Shown: piece by piece, positions 10,325-18,461 of the stretch | Layout of the letters: each line of letters opens with the position of its first letter | Position numbering within the stretch: the stretch's first letter is position 1 | Source: Candidatus Raymondbacteria bacterium RIFOXYA2_FULL_49_16 | Lineage (GTDB): Bacteria; Fibrobacterota; OXYB2-FULL-49-7; XYB2-FULL-49-35 | Direction: 5' to 3' | Length of the DNA: 22,010 nt | Assembly (NCBI GenBank): GCA_001789205.1 | Contig: MFYT01000104.1 | Coordinates: forward strand, 1-22,010 | Made by a program: the position numbers and the translations under genes | Notes under the pieces: generated by a model | The model's input: the letters and a program-made list of their open reading frames with translations, nothing else | Told to the model about the DNA's origin: nothing | Databases searched by the model: none

Positions 10325-11829
10325 GCATTTCTCCTTTTTTGTACTATGGTCCTATACCTCGTATATTCCTTTTCCCACGTGCTGGTATCCTGTGGTGCGT
10401 AGCGCTCTATTTTTTCCGATGCGCGTACAACCTGCCTGATGTTCTGGACATCCTTCAGGTGGCCAAGACCCCACGCCTGCACCAGCAGATTGCCCATGGC
10501 AGTGCCTTCAACTGGGCCTGTGACAACGGGAATACCGCACGCATCGGCTGCCATCTGGCAGAGCAGCCTGTTTTTTGTTCCACCGCCAATTATGTGAAGC
10601 GTTTTTATCTGATGCGGCGATACCTCGCGAAGTTGATCAAGTGTTGTGCGATAGGTGAATGCGAGCGATTCCAGCACGCACCTGATTATGGCGCCCGGTG
10701 TTGACGGTACGTTCTGCCTGGTGTTTTTGCAATATGTTTTTATGGCCTTTGGCATGTCCTGTGGATTTGCAAACAGAGGATCGTCTGGGTTTATATATGA
10801 TTTGAACGGCGTGGCCTGCTGGGCCATCCCGGTCAAATGAGAAAACGAGATATCGCTCTCCTCGCGCCTCGTGCCTCGTGCCTCGTGCCGCCATTTCTCC
10901 CTGCATTGCTGCACAATCCACATGCCTGTAATGTTTTTAAGAAACCGGTAGGTATTGTTTATCCCACCCTCATTGGAAAAATTGTATCGAAACGCCCTGT
11001 CGTTGATAATGGCATCCGGCACCTCAATCCCCATGATCGACCATGTTCCGGAAGAAATGAAAGCCCATTCTTTTCCCTCGGCCGGTATGGAGGCAACTGC
11101 CGCGGCAGTATCGTGGCTCGCTGTTGCCAGAACAGGGACGCGGGACATACCTGTTTCAGCTGCAAGGTGGTTTTGGAGCACACCTATCTTTGTCCCTGGC
11201 ATGACGATCTTCTGAAACAATGATCTTTTCGCACCTGTTGTTTTAATGAGTGTTGCGTCCCAGTTTCGGGTTGCCGGATGTACGAGCGCTGATGTTGATG
11301 CGTCAGTGAATTCATTGAATTTTCTCCCAGTCAGGTAATAATTAATCAAATCCGGTATCATAAAAAAAGCATCTGCGGCAGCCAGTTCCGCTGCTGTATC
11401 AGATACGGCCGAATGGATCTGAAAAATAGTGTTAAAATACAGGTGCTGTAATCCGGTCCTGTTGAAAATGTCCCTCTTTGATATTTTTTTTAGCAGCTTT
11501 GGTATTGTCCTGTGCGTACGATTGTCTCGATATGCATAGGGAAGCCCTGAAAGCGACCCGTCTTTGGTGATCAGCGCGTAATCAACACCCCAAGTGTCAA
11601 CGCCAATTGCATCGGGCACAGGACATATCAGTGCGCATTTGCGAAGACCTTTTTTGATTTCATCCAGAAGATGCACAATGTTCCAGTAATAATGGCCGAA
11701 CAGGAATGACATGCGGTTCTCGAAACGGTGCAGTTCGCGGATAGAGAGCTTTCCGTTCTTCAGCGTGCCGAGCATTGCCCTGCCGCTGCTTGCGCCAAGA
11801 TCAAATGCGAGGTAGTGATGTGTTGGCAT
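10321..11829 (-). CDS. rhaB: L-rhamnulokinase (FGGY family)
   Basis: The 502-residue sugar kinase phosphorylates L-rhamnulose at C1 with ATP. FGGY/rhamnulokinase signs include the N-terminal phosphate loop 'FDLGASSGRAMLG', 'GVDTWGVDYALI', the probable catalytic base Asp240 in 'ATASHDTAAAV', 'FISSGTWSIMG', and adenosine-binding 'HIIGGGTKNRLLCQ' with 'GPVEGTAMGNLLVQAWG' near the C-terminus. Residues ~314-324 (RHEARGTRREE) form an extra segment encoded by four tandem copies of a 7-bp unit; the sites named above lie outside it. It follows the E1 gene after a 52-base gap containing a palindromic repeat, has an AAAGGA ribosome site, and overlaps rhaA by four bases. Confidence 0.95.
   Translation of the reverse strand: MPTHHYLAFDLGASSGRAMLGTLKNGKLSIRELHRFENRMSFLFGHYYWNIVHLLDEIKKGLRKCALICPVPDAIGVDTWGVDYALITKDGSLSGLPYAYRDNRTHRTIPKLLKKISKRDIFNRTGLQHLYFNTIFQIHSAVSDTAAELAAADAFFMIPDLINYYLTGRKFNEFTDASTSALVHPATRNWDATLIKTTGAKRSLFQKIVMPGTKIGVLQNHLAAETGMSRVPVLATASHDTAAAVASIPAEGKEWAFISSGTWSIMGIEVPDAIINDRAFRYNFSNEGGINNTYRFLKNITGMWIVQQCREKWRHEARGTRREESDISFSHLTGMAQQATPFKSYINPDDPLFANPQDMPKAIKTYCKNTRQNVPSTPGAIIRCVLESLAFTYRTTLDQLREVSPHQIKTLHIIGGGTKNRLLCQMAADACGIPVVTGPVEGTAMGNLLVQAWGLGHLKDVQNIRQVVRASEKIERYAPQDTSTWEKEYTRYRTIVQKRRNA
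10861..10888 (-). repeat. Heptamer tandem repeat inside rhaB
   Basis: On the plus strand, four consecutive units of CTCGYGC (CTCGCGC once, CTCGTGC three times) occupy this stretch. They encode the Arg/Gly/Glu-rich segment at RhaB residues ~314-324, between the conserved 'QQCREKW' and 'SHLTGMAQQA' blocks, where rhamnulokinases normally have only a short loop. A 7-bp unit is not a multiple of three, so gain or loss of one unit would shift the rhaB frame. Confidence 0.85.
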
Positions 11830-11850
11830 AGCTGTTCCTTTCCCCGTATT

Positions 11851-11890
11851 TCCCCCTCCTTTAAAAAGGCGGGGGGTGGGATCATACTCC
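11851..11890 (-). repeat. C-rich palindromic repeat, copy A (E1-rhaB gap)
   Basis: On the plus strand it starts TCCCCCTCCTTTAAAAAGGC and ends GGGGGGTGGGATCAT. In the transcript it folds as CCCCC/GGGGG and CCTTT/AAAGG helices around a small loop. The TGATCCC part supplies the stop codon of the upstream E1 gene. The same consensus recurs at 15735-15770 and 16731-16764, always in the same orientation. It could be a mobile palindromic element (REP/MITE-like), a partial terminator or an mRNA-stabilising hairpin. It lacks a clear U-run, so it is not called a terminator. Confidence 0.7.
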
Positions 11891-14338
11891 TGCTTTATTT
11901 TTCCTGACCATTTCGCCCAATGTCTGGTTTGTCTCTGGCCGATACCCTTTCAGGGGTATAATACGCTCGTGAATGGCATCGAGCAGCCACGACACCTGCG
12001 GGAAAAACATGTTCTCCAGTTCTGCGGCAGGCGTTATCCAGTTGCGCGAGCCAATGACAACCGGCGGCGCGTCGAGATAGTCGAACGCAAGCTGCGTGAT
12101 GTTCGCGGCAACATTGTGCAGGAACGACCCGCGTTCAACGGATTCTGATCCAAGCAATACTTTCCCTGTTTTTTTAACAGATTCTATTAGTAACTCATAA
12201 TTCAACGGTGAAATGGCGCGCAGGTCGATTATCTCGGCATTCACGCCGTATTTCTCCAGCTCCCTGGCAGCGTCAACGGCCTTATACAGCAACGGACCGG
12301 ACGTAATAATGGTAAGGTCATTGCCTTTTTTCTTGATCGAAGGCTGCGACAGATCAATCTCATAATATCCTTCAGGAACACCCGCCTGCTCAAACAATTC
12401 ACCATAGTCATAGAGTTTCTGGCTCTCAAAAAACACAACCGGGTCCGTACCCGCAAGCGCCGCGTTCATCATGCCCTTTGCATCGTACGGAGTGACCGGA
12501 TAGACCGCCTTGAGCCCGGGAATATGGTTGATGATTGCCGTGAAATCCTGTGAATGCTGGGCGCCGTATTTTGCGCCCACCGATATCCTGAGAACCACGG
12601 GCATGCGCAGAATACCGCCGGACATGGACTGCCATTTTGAAAGCTGGTTAAAAACCTCGTCTCCTGCCCTGCCCAGAAAATCGCAGTACATGAGTTCGAC
12701 AACAGCTCTGCCGCCTTCAAGCGCATAACCCACGCCTGCGCCAACGATTGCGGCTTCGGAAATGGGTGAATTGAACAGTCTATGATACGGAAGTGCTTCA
12801 GTGAGGCCGCGGTACACGGCAAAGGCGCCGCCCCAATCCCGGTTTTCCTCGCCAAAAGCCGCCAGGGTGGGGTCTATGTAGAACCGATGCATGAGCGCCT
12901 CAAACACGCCGTCCCGGTAATTGTACATTTTCATCTTGGGTACCGGCTTGTTGTCTACAACCGCGGTGCGGACCTTGCCCGCGATCTGCTTGACTCTGGG
13001 ATTCTCGGCCTGGGGGTGGTTCACCTCGGGTTGCCGGTCATCCAGCTTTTCGGCCCTCTGGTTGGAAAGCATGACCGTGCTTATGAATTCCGAATCCATG
13101 GCAAAACGGGGCGAAACAGCCGGATCAATGGCTGTTTTAAATATATCAAAGACCAGCGTGTTCATGGATTCCCTGATCGTATCTGTTTCAGCGGAAGCCG
13201 CAATGCTGCCAGCTGCCAGCTTCTTGCTGAATGCTTTTATTGCGTCAGCCTCCATCCACGCCTCCATCTCCTCCTTGGTCCTGTAGCTGGACGCGTCCGA
13301 TGGCGAATGGCCGCTAAGGCGGTAGGTGACCACATCGAGCAGCACCGGTCCATGGCCGTCGAGGAGCACCTGTTTCTTGCGTTGCATAGCGTCAATTACC
13401 GCGAGCGGATTGTACCCGTTCACGCGTTCCGCGTGCATCTGCTCGGGGTTTACGCCAGCGCCCAGACGCGCGAGAAAACGGTAGCCCATGGTTTCGCCAT
13501 TGGTCTGTCCGCCCATGGCATAGTGGTTGTTGAAACAATTGAACATGATGGGCAGTCCGCCGCCCAACGACTGGTCCCACAATGTGCGGTACTGGTCCAT
13601 GCTGGAAAAACAGATGCCTTCCCACACAGGGCCGCATCCGAATGAACCATCGCCAATGTTACAAACCACAATGCCCTTTTTCCGGTTCACCCTTTTGAAA
13701 AGCGCTGCTCCGGGTGCGACAGAGCCTGACCCGCCCACAATGGCGTTGTTGGGATAAATGCCAAATGGCGTGAAAAATGCGTGCATGGAGCCGCCAAGGC
13801 CGTAGTTGAACCCGGTTGTCCTGGCAAAAATCTCGGCATAGGCGCCGTAGATAAGGAATTTCCGCGCCAATTGTTTCACGCCGCCCCAATGGCCTTTTTC
13901 AACGACCGCAAGAATATCACCAGCTTTGAATTTCTGCATGATCTCCATAAGCGCGCTATCGTTGAGTTGCCGTATGGCGGAGAAACCCTTGGCAAGTATT
14001 TCAGAATGGCTCCGGTGCGATCCATAGATATGGTCGTCGACCGTAAGCGACCACGCCTGCCCCACTGCCGAAGCCTCCTGGCCCAGCGACAGGTGTGCGG
14101 GCCCTGCGTGATTGTAGGCAACGCCTTTGTACACACCCTCCACTTTGATGCGGTCGAGTATTGTCTCGAACTCGCGCAAGGCGCACATGTCCGCGTATAT
14201 GGCTAAAAAATCCTCGCGTGAATAAAGCTTCTTCTCATCTTCAATGCTCTTATGGTACGCATTCACGGGAATGGCGGAAAACTCAATTGTACCGGACTGA
14301 AAGACCTCTACCGGTAAAACGGGCTGACTTTTTGGCAT
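11882..14338 (-). CDS. 2-oxoacid dehydrogenase E1 component, alpha and beta chains fused (pyruvate dehydrogenase-like)
   Basis: The 818-residue protein joins both E1 chains. Residues ~45-400 are the thiamine-diphosphate-binding alpha part, with GDG at 229-231 and the partner NN at 270-271. The spacing is about 12 residues longer than in typical PDH E1-alpha, owing to a '[13 protein letters not shown]'-like insert. Residues ~478-800 are the beta part ('[13 protein letters not shown]', '[15 protein letters not shown]', '[11 protein letters not shown]'-type blocks). E1 decarboxylates a 2-oxoacid and passes the acyl group to the E2 lipoyl domain. Pyruvate is the simplest substrate; acetoin or a branched 2-oxoacid cannot be excluded. 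Its AAGGAG ribosome site overlaps the stop of the E3 gene 10 bases upstream. The stop codon lies in palindromic repeat A. Confidence 0.9.
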   Translation of the reverse strand: MPKSQPVLPVEVFQSGTIEFSAIPVNAYHKSIEDEKKLYSREDFLAIYADMCALREFETILDRIKVEGVYKGVAYNHAGPAHLSLGQEASAVGQAWSLTVDDHIYGSHRSHSEILAKGFSAIRQLNDSALMEIMQKFKAGDILAVVEKGHWGGVKQLARKFLIYGAYAEIFARTTGFNYGLGGSMHAFFTPFGIYPNNAIVGGSGSVAPGAALFKRVNRKKGIVVCNIGDGSFGCGPVWEGICFSSMDQYRTLWDQSLGGGLPIMFNCFNNHYAMGGQTNGETMGYRFLARLGAGVNPEQMHAERVNGYNPLAVIDAMQRKKQVLLDGHGPVLLDVVTYRLSGHSPSDASSYRTKEEMEAWMEADAIKAFSKKLAAGSIAASAETDTIRESMNTLVFDIFKTAIDPAVSPRFAMDSEFISTVMLSNQRAEKLDDRQPEVNHPQAENPRVKQIAGKVRTAVVDNKPVPKMKMYNYRDGVFEALMHRFYIDPTLAAFGEENRDWGGAFAVYRGLTEALPYHRLFNSPISEAAIVGAGVGYALEGGRAVVELMYCDFLGRAGDEVFNQLSKWQSMSGGILRMPVVLRISVGAKYGAQHSQDFTAIINHIPGLKAVYPVTPYDAKGMMNAALAGTDPVVFFESQKLYDYGELFEQAGVPEGYYEIDLSQPSIKKKGNDLTIITSGPLLYKAVDAARELEKYGVNAEIIDLRAISPLNYELLIESVKKTGKVLLGSESVERGSFLHNVAANITQLAFDYLDAPPVVIGSRNWITPAAELENMFFPQVSWLLDAIHERIIPLKGYRPETNQTLGEMVRKNKAGV

Positions 14339-14348
14339 GATTCGCTCC

Positions 14349-15707
14349 TTATGCGAGATGCAGAATTGCTTCTTTCAACGCTTCCGAAACCGTGGGATGA
14401 GGAAAAACAATTTGCCGCAGGTCAGCTGCGCGCAGTTCGTGCTCGATAATGAACGAACCGCCGAAAATTATCTCGCTGCACGGCCCGCCTATCATGTGGA
14501 TGCCCAGCACTTGCCCGTATTTTTTATCGCACAAGACCTTGATGGTGCCGCTTTTGCCTTCATTCTCAACGATAAACCTGCCCGCAATGCCCATGGGCAC
14601 AATGGCCTTGACATATTCAATGCCTTCCGCCTGCAGCGCTTCCTCGGTCTTGCCCACCACGGCGACTTCCGGGTGAGTGTAAATGACCCCGGGCATTGCT
14701 GTGTACCTCATCCGGTCTTGTATGCCACACATAGTGTTCACGGCAACAATGCCCTCGCGCGTGGCCGCGTGCGCCAGTTGCATACGGCCGGTAACATCGC
14801 CGCATGCCCAGATACCTGGAATATTCGTTTTGCCGTATTCATCAACACTAACGCCTTTTTTCGTATAGACAACACCGGCTTCGTCAAGCCCCAGGTCGTT
14901 GAGCGCCGGCATTCTGCCTGTGGCATTGAGCATATACTCTCCAACAACCTGCTGCTGCGCATTGCTGCTGTCGATACAATGTACTATGCCCTCTTCGATT
15001 TTTGCGACCTTGCACGAGAGGTGAAACACAATGCCCGCGCGTTTGAGCGACTGAAGAAGCCTGTTTGCTATGTCCCCGTCTATGCCTGCCGCAATGCTCG
15101 GCAGCATTTCCACCACTGTCACCTTTGTGCCAATGGCGGAGAAAAAACCGGCAAACTCGAGGCCAATCACTCCACCGCCGATAATCACCAGGGACACAGG
15201 GGCTTTCTGCAGTGACAATATCCCGGTCGAATCGAGTACATTCGCTGAATCAATGCCTGGAATCGGAGGCTTGGCAGGCCGTGAACCTGAAGCGATCAAA
15301 ACGTTTGTTCCGGTTACGACGGTATCCGTATTCCGGATCCTGATTTCTATCTTCCCTTCGTTTCTCTCAAGTATTGCGTTTCCTTTCAGTATCTCGACAC
15401 CCGATGTTTTCAACAGGCTTTCAACGCCTTTTTTTAGTGTGGATACAACTTTGTCTTTTCGGGAAAGAACTTTTGCCATATCGACCGTGGGGACCGAAAC
15501 GTTGACCCCATACAGCGACGCTGATCTGCATTCTTCGAACACATGCGCTGATTTAAGCAAGGTCTTTGTGGGTATGCATCCCACGTTAAGGCAGGTGCCG
15601 CCTATCTCGCCCTTTTCAATAAGCGCGACTTTTTTTCCCATGCGTCCTGCGTGGGCCGCTGCTTCGTATCCGCCCGGCCCCGAACCAACGACAATTAGAT
15701 CGTACAT
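14349..15707 (-). CDS. lpdA: Dihydrolipoyl dehydrogenase (E3)
   Basis: The 452-residue flavoprotein reoxidises the dihydrolipoyl arm of E2 with NAD+. The FAD-binding [10 protein letters not shown] is at residues 8-17. The redox disulfide is Cys39-Cys44 in '[13 protein letters not shown]'. The NAD-binding glycine loop is '[14 protein letters not shown]', and the second FAD motif is '[10 protein letters not shown]'. The C-terminal His437/Glu442 dyad is in '[10 protein letters not shown]'. Everything needed for activity is present and the length is normal. It lies between E2 and E1, an E2-E3-E1 order that differs from the usual E1-E2-E3, with a GGAGGAG ribosome site. Confidence 0.96.
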   Translation of the reverse strand: MYDLIVVGSGPGGYEAAAHAGRMGKKVALIEKGEIGGTCLNVGCIPTKTLLKSAHVFEECRSASLYGVNVSVPTVDMAKVLSRKDKVVSTLKKGVESLLKTSGVEILKGNAILERNEGKIEIRIRNTDTVVTGTNVLIASGSRPAKPPIPGIDSANVLDSTGILSLQKAPVSLVIIGGGVIGLEFAGFFSAIGTKVTVVEMLPSIAAGIDGDIANRLLQSLKRAGIVFHLSCKVAKIEEGIVHCIDSSNAQQQVVGEYMLNATGRMPALNDLGLDEAGVVYTKKGVSVDEYGKTNIPGIWACGDVTGRMQLAHAATREGIVAVNTMCGIQDRMRYTAMPGVIYTHPEVAVVGKTEEALQAEGIEYVKAIVPMGIAGRFIVENEGKSGTIKVLCDKKYGQVLGIHMIGGPCSEIIFGGSFIIEHELRAADLRQIVFPHPTVSEALKEAILHLA

Positions 15708-15734
15708 GTATTTTCTCCTCCGTTGCCCTCTTGG

Positions 15735-15770
15735 ACTCCCCCTTTAACAAGGGGTGACAAGGGGGGATCA
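15735..15770 (-). repeat. C-rich palindromic repeat, copy B (E2-E3 gap)
   Basis: On the plus strand it starts ACTCCCCCTTTAACAAGGGG and ends GACAAGGGGGGATCA. In the transcript CCCCTT pairs with AAGGGG around GTTA. As with copy A, its TGATCCC end provides the stop codon of the preceding gene, here E2. Repeat and stop codon are arranged identically in the two places, suggesting insertion at the 3' ends of genes. Confidence 0.7.
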
Positions 15771-17087
15771 TAGCCCTACTACTGTTCCAATATTTTCTAT
15801 CATCTTCACGATTGTCTGTAAAAACCGCGCCGCAGGCGCTCCATCCAGGACCTGGTGGTCCGAGGTGAGTGACAGCCCGATACTATCAATAAAAAAAACA
15901 TTTTCTCCCTTCCTGACCGGCTTTGGCTGAATGCTGCACACGCCGAGAATGGCAACCTGGGGCGCATTGATGACCGGTGAAAACGACTCAATGCCGAACA
16001 TTCCCAGATTGCTTACTGTAAATGTGCCGCCCGTCAGGTCGTCAGGCGATATTCCGCTGTCGCTTGCCTCCTGCGACAGTGCCTTGATGCGTGCCCCAAG
16101 TTCAATGATTGTCATGGTGTGGGCATTGCGCACTACGGGCACAAGCAGGCCGCGCGGGGTGTCGCAGGCAAATCCAATGTGGATTGCCTTGCTCCCAAAG
16201 ATCTTTCCATCAGAATACAGGCCGTTTACCTCTGGATGTTTTTTAAGGGCCTTGATTGTCGCGAAGATGACCATGTCGTTTATGGAAACATTCGGGACAT
16301 TTTTGCCCGCTGCTTTTGCCTCTTTGACTTTTTTTCTAATAGCGAGCATAGCGGTCGCATCAGCTGATGTGTTGAGCGTATACTGGGCGGTTTCAGCAAG
16401 AGACCCGCGCATGCGGGATGCGATTGTTCTGCGTATCTTGGACAGGGGTTTGGGCGCCTCACCAAGATCATCCGCGCATATAAGGCCATTGACACCACTG
16501 CCCAAAACAGGCGTTGTTTTCCCCTCTTGTATAAGCTGCGCCGCCAGGGGGGAAACGCGTGGCCCGCTCATATGCTGTTCACGCACGTCCTGTTCAACTA
16601 TTCTGCCACCCGGCCCCGATCCCCGTATGCCATCGAGATTGACAGCATGTTCCCGCGCATGGCGCCGTGCCCTGGGGCTTATTCCTGCGTCTTCCGTGAC
16701 CGGAGTCCCTTCCTGTACTAGGTGAACGTCACTCCCCCTTGTAGGGGGGGCAGGGGGGTTCTTCAGTTCGCCTTGTTCTTGCTTCTCTTTTTTTCTTTCT
16801 GTCTGCTGCCCACTGCCCGCTGCCTTTCGGTATTCCTCAACATCCTCTCCCACATTCCCTATCACGGCAATATTCGCAAACACTGGCACTAAATCGCTAG
16901 GTTCAAAAAATAGAGCCAAAAGTGTTCCCGTGGTCGGAGATTCAATTTCAAAGGCCGCTTTGTCTGTTTCAATATCAGCTATAATTTCTCCCTGCGCAAC
17001 GGTTTCGCCGATTTTTTTTCTCCACCCCACCAGGGCGCACGCTTCAACCGTATTGCCGGGTTTGGGCATCAAAACAGGTGTTGCCAT
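15768..17087 (-). CDS. 2-oxoacid dehydrogenase E2, dihydrolipoamide acyltransferase
   Basis: The 439-residue E2 is the core of the complex and moves the acyl group from E1 to CoA. Residues 1-~80 are one lipoyl domain with lipoyl-lysine Lys43 in 'IETDKAAFE'. Residues ~87-125 are a flexible linker. Residues ~130-165 form the peripheral-subunit-binding domain ('ISPRARRHAREHAVN...GSGPGGRIVEQDV'). Residues ~205-439 are the acyltransferase, with catalytic His411 and Asp415 in 'DHQVLDGAPAA'. The linker is unusual: 'NPPAPPTRGSDV' is the translation of a C-rich palindromic repeat, and a 'CTGCCC' heptamer run encodes the stretch before it. The ribosome site AAAGGAAG is 12 bases after the Zn-dehydrogenase gene. 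The exact acyl substrate is not determined by sequence. Confidence 0.94.
   Translation of the reverse strand: MATPVLMPKPGNTVEACALVGWRKKIGETVAQGEIIADIETDKAAFEIESPTTGTLLALFFEPSDLVPVFANIAVIGNVGEDVEEYRKAAGSGQQTERKKEKQEQGELKNPPAPPTRGSDVHLVQEGTPVTEDAGISPRARRHAREHAVNLDGIRGSGPGGRIVEQDVREQHMSGPRVSPLAAQLIQEGKTTPVLGSGVNGLICADDLGEAPKPLSKIRRTIASRMRGSLAETAQYTLNTSADATAMLAIRKKVKEAKAAGKNVPNVSINDMVIFATIKALKKHPEVNGLYSDGKIFGSKAIHIGFACDTPRGLLVPVVRNAHTMTIIELGARIKALSQEASDSGISPDDLTGGTFTVSNLGMFGIESFSPVINAPQVAILGVCSIQPKPVRKGENVFFIDSIGLSLTSDHQVLDGAPAARFLQTIVKMIENIGTVVGL
16731..16764 (-). repeat. C-rich palindromic repeat, copy C, in frame inside the E2 gene
   Basis: On the plus strand it starts ACTCCCCCTTGTAGGGGGGG and continues CAGGGGGGTTCTTC. 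It shares the ACTCCCCCTT...GGGG...AGGGGGG layout and orientation of copies A and B. It encodes E2 residues ~108-120 in the linker between the lipoyl and subunit-binding domains and keeps the reading frame open. Confidence 0.7.
16805..16825 (-). repeat. Short CTGCCC heptamer run inside the E2 linker
   Basis: The plus strand has three adjacent 7-base units, CTGCCCA, CTGCCCG and CTGCCTT, directly after 'gtctg'. They encode part of the Ala/Gly/Ser/Gln stretch of the E2 linker, close to palindromic copy C. Only three imperfect units are present, so this is a weak repeat call. Confidence 0.5.
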
Positions 17088-17099
17088 GACTGCTTCCTT

Positions 17100-18362
17100 T
17101 CACAATTCCGGTGCATGGGCCAGTAAATATTCCTCAGCGTCGATAGACCAGAGACCATTGTGCTGTTGCGTAATCTTGTCAAGTTGCTTGAACATGGGGT
17201 CTGTTGCGCCTGTTGACACAAAATCGTTAATCGCAATTAAATCCAGTTTTATGTTCGTATAAATCAGCTTTTTGCCTCCTGGTATATCGGGAAGCCGCAT
17301 GGTTGTATCAACAACAGCGTTTAGTCCGCCAATGTGCGTTACCATGACAGAAGGGTCTATTTCCCCGGCAGACATGCATGCAAGCGCTTCTTTCATATCG
17401 TCAGTGTTTCCGCCGCTGGTGCCCACGATATGGGTAGATGCGTAATGGACATTATAGAAATTAAATTCAGCTGTAAATGTAGGGTTTGTGGGGCCTGCGA
17501 AGAAATTCAGGCATCCGTCCCTGCCAAGTATTTTGTCGCCGGTTTCAATCACTGGCTTCACGGGCGCATAGACAAATACATCATCATAGCCCTTGTTGTT
17601 CGTATGTTTCAGAAGTTCGGCAACGGGATCGTCCACGGTTTTAGTATTTACATACATGAGTCTGACCCCATTTTTCTGTGCCTCTGCTTCCGTGTGGATC
17701 GATGCTGCGCGTGTAATGCGGTCTTCGTCAATATCTGTGACAACAAGAAGTCGCGGTTTCCTGTCGCAATGAATGGCATAATCAATGGCGCCAAGACCCA
17801 TGGGGCCAACACCCGCCAATATGGCCATTGTCCCGCCCTCAACAATGCCCATCTTGTGAATATAGGAACCGCCTGTGGTATGATACGAAGCGTGGAAGGC
17901 ACCGATAATGCACGACATGGGCTCGGAAAGCGACGCGGGAAAAAAACCAGGACCGTTATAGGCGAGCAGGCACCCGCACTCCATGACCTCATTGGGGATA
18001 ATAATATATGTGGCACTGCCGCCGATATACTGGTATGAATATCCCGGAGCGTTGAGACTGCCTTGGTAATTGAGTGCTGGCTGGATGGAAAATTTGTTTC
18101 CCTCTTTAAACTGGGTCTGCCACTTTTTGCCGACTGTCTTGATAATCCCGCAGAATTCGTGTCCTATGATCGTAGGGTTCTTATCAATATCCTTGGGTAC
18201 GCGTTTATGATCTGTTCCCTGAAGCGCGGCCTTATGGCTCGACATGCAGATGCTGTCCGAGATTACCTGCGCGAGTATTTCGTCGTCTTTGATCTGCGGC
18301 AGCTCAAACTCATCGAGCCGTATATCGTTTTTCCCATGGATCCGTACGGCCTTGGTTTTCAT
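17100..18362 (-). CDS. Zinc-type medium-chain alcohol/sugar-phosphate dehydrogenase (SorE-like)
   Basis: The ATG at 18362 gives a 420-residue protein beginning MKTKAVRIHGKNDIRL, the normal family start. A longer frame to 18458 would only translate the palindromic repeat upstream. Catalytic-zinc ligands are Cys39 (SICMSSHK), His68-Glu69 (GHEF) and probably Glu147 (SEPMSC). The four-cysteine structural-zinc loop is missing, as in L-sorbose-1-phosphate reductase-like members. The coenzyme fold has GVGPMGLG (184-191) and an acidic 'VVTDID' strand end, favouring NAD(H). Possible substrates are 1,2-propanediol/lactaldehyde, a ketose phosphate or another polyol. The operon suggests a role in rhamnose breakdown products, but sequence does not settle it. 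E2 starts 12 bases downstream. Confidence 0.83.
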   Translation of the reverse strand: MKTKAVRIHGKNDIRLDEFELPQIKDDEILAQVISDSICMSSHKAALQGTDHKRVPKDIDKNPTIIGHEFCGIIKTVGKKWQTQFKEGNKFSIQPALNYQGSLNAPGYSYQYIGGSATYIIIPNEVMECGCLLAYNGPGFFPASLSEPMSCIIGAFHASYHTTGGSYIHKMGIVEGGTMAILAGVGPMGLGAIDYAIHCDRKPRLLVVTDIDEDRITRAASIHTEAEAQKNGVRLMYVNTKTVDDPVAELLKHTNNKGYDDVFVYAPVKPVIETGDKILGRDGCLNFFAGPTNPTFTAEFNFYNVHYASTHIVGTSGGNTDDMKEALACMSAGEIDPSVMVTHIGGLNAVVDTTMRLPDIPGGKKLIYTNIKLDLIAINDFVSTGATDPMFKQLDKITQQHNGLWSIDAEEYLLAHAPEL

Positions 18363-18399
18363 GTTTTTATCCCGCTTGCTTTCATCTTTTGTATTTCCT

Positions 18400-18443
18400 G
18401 CCCTCTCCCTGTAGGAGAGGGCCGACGCGATCGAAAGATCGCG
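18400..18443 (-). repeat. Double-hairpin palindromic repeat D (SDR-dehydrogenase gap)
   Basis: Two adjacent perfect hairpins: GCCCTCTCC / GGAGAGGGC (18400-18422) around CTGTA, then CGCGATC-GAAA-GATCGCG (18426-18443) with a GNRA-type loop. This is a different family from repeats A-C and resembles the CCCTCTCC...GGAGAGGG interspersed repeats seen in many genomes. There is no U-run, so it is more likely a REP-like or mRNA-processing structure than a terminator. Confidence 0.75.
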
Positions 18444-18461
18444 ACGGGGTAAGGTCATAGG

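Noticed and set aside
10861-10888. CRISPR or direct-repeat array
   Set aside because: Units are 7 bp, contiguous and without spacers, inside a coding gene.
11876-11900. Copies A and B as classical Rho-independent terminators
   Set aside because: Hairpins are present but no U-run follows in the transcript, and the genes on both sides belong to one unit.
12782-15215. Two plus-strand frames of nearly 290 codons opposite the E1 and E3 genes
   Set aside because: They lie wholly antisense to clear E1 and E3 coding sequence, their translations look random, and the minus-strand motifs account for the sequence.
15768-17087. Acetoin dehydrogenase system (acoABCL with a butanediol dehydrogenase)
   Set aside because: The gene set is similar, but the fused E1 and the linked rhaA, rhaB, aldolase and RhaW-like SDR point more to rhamnose products. 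Kept only as an alternative substrate.
18363-18458. 32-codon N-terminal extension of the Zn-dehydrogenase
   Set aside because: It is the translation of the palindromic repeat in the gap. The family start MKTKAVRIHG begins at 18362.
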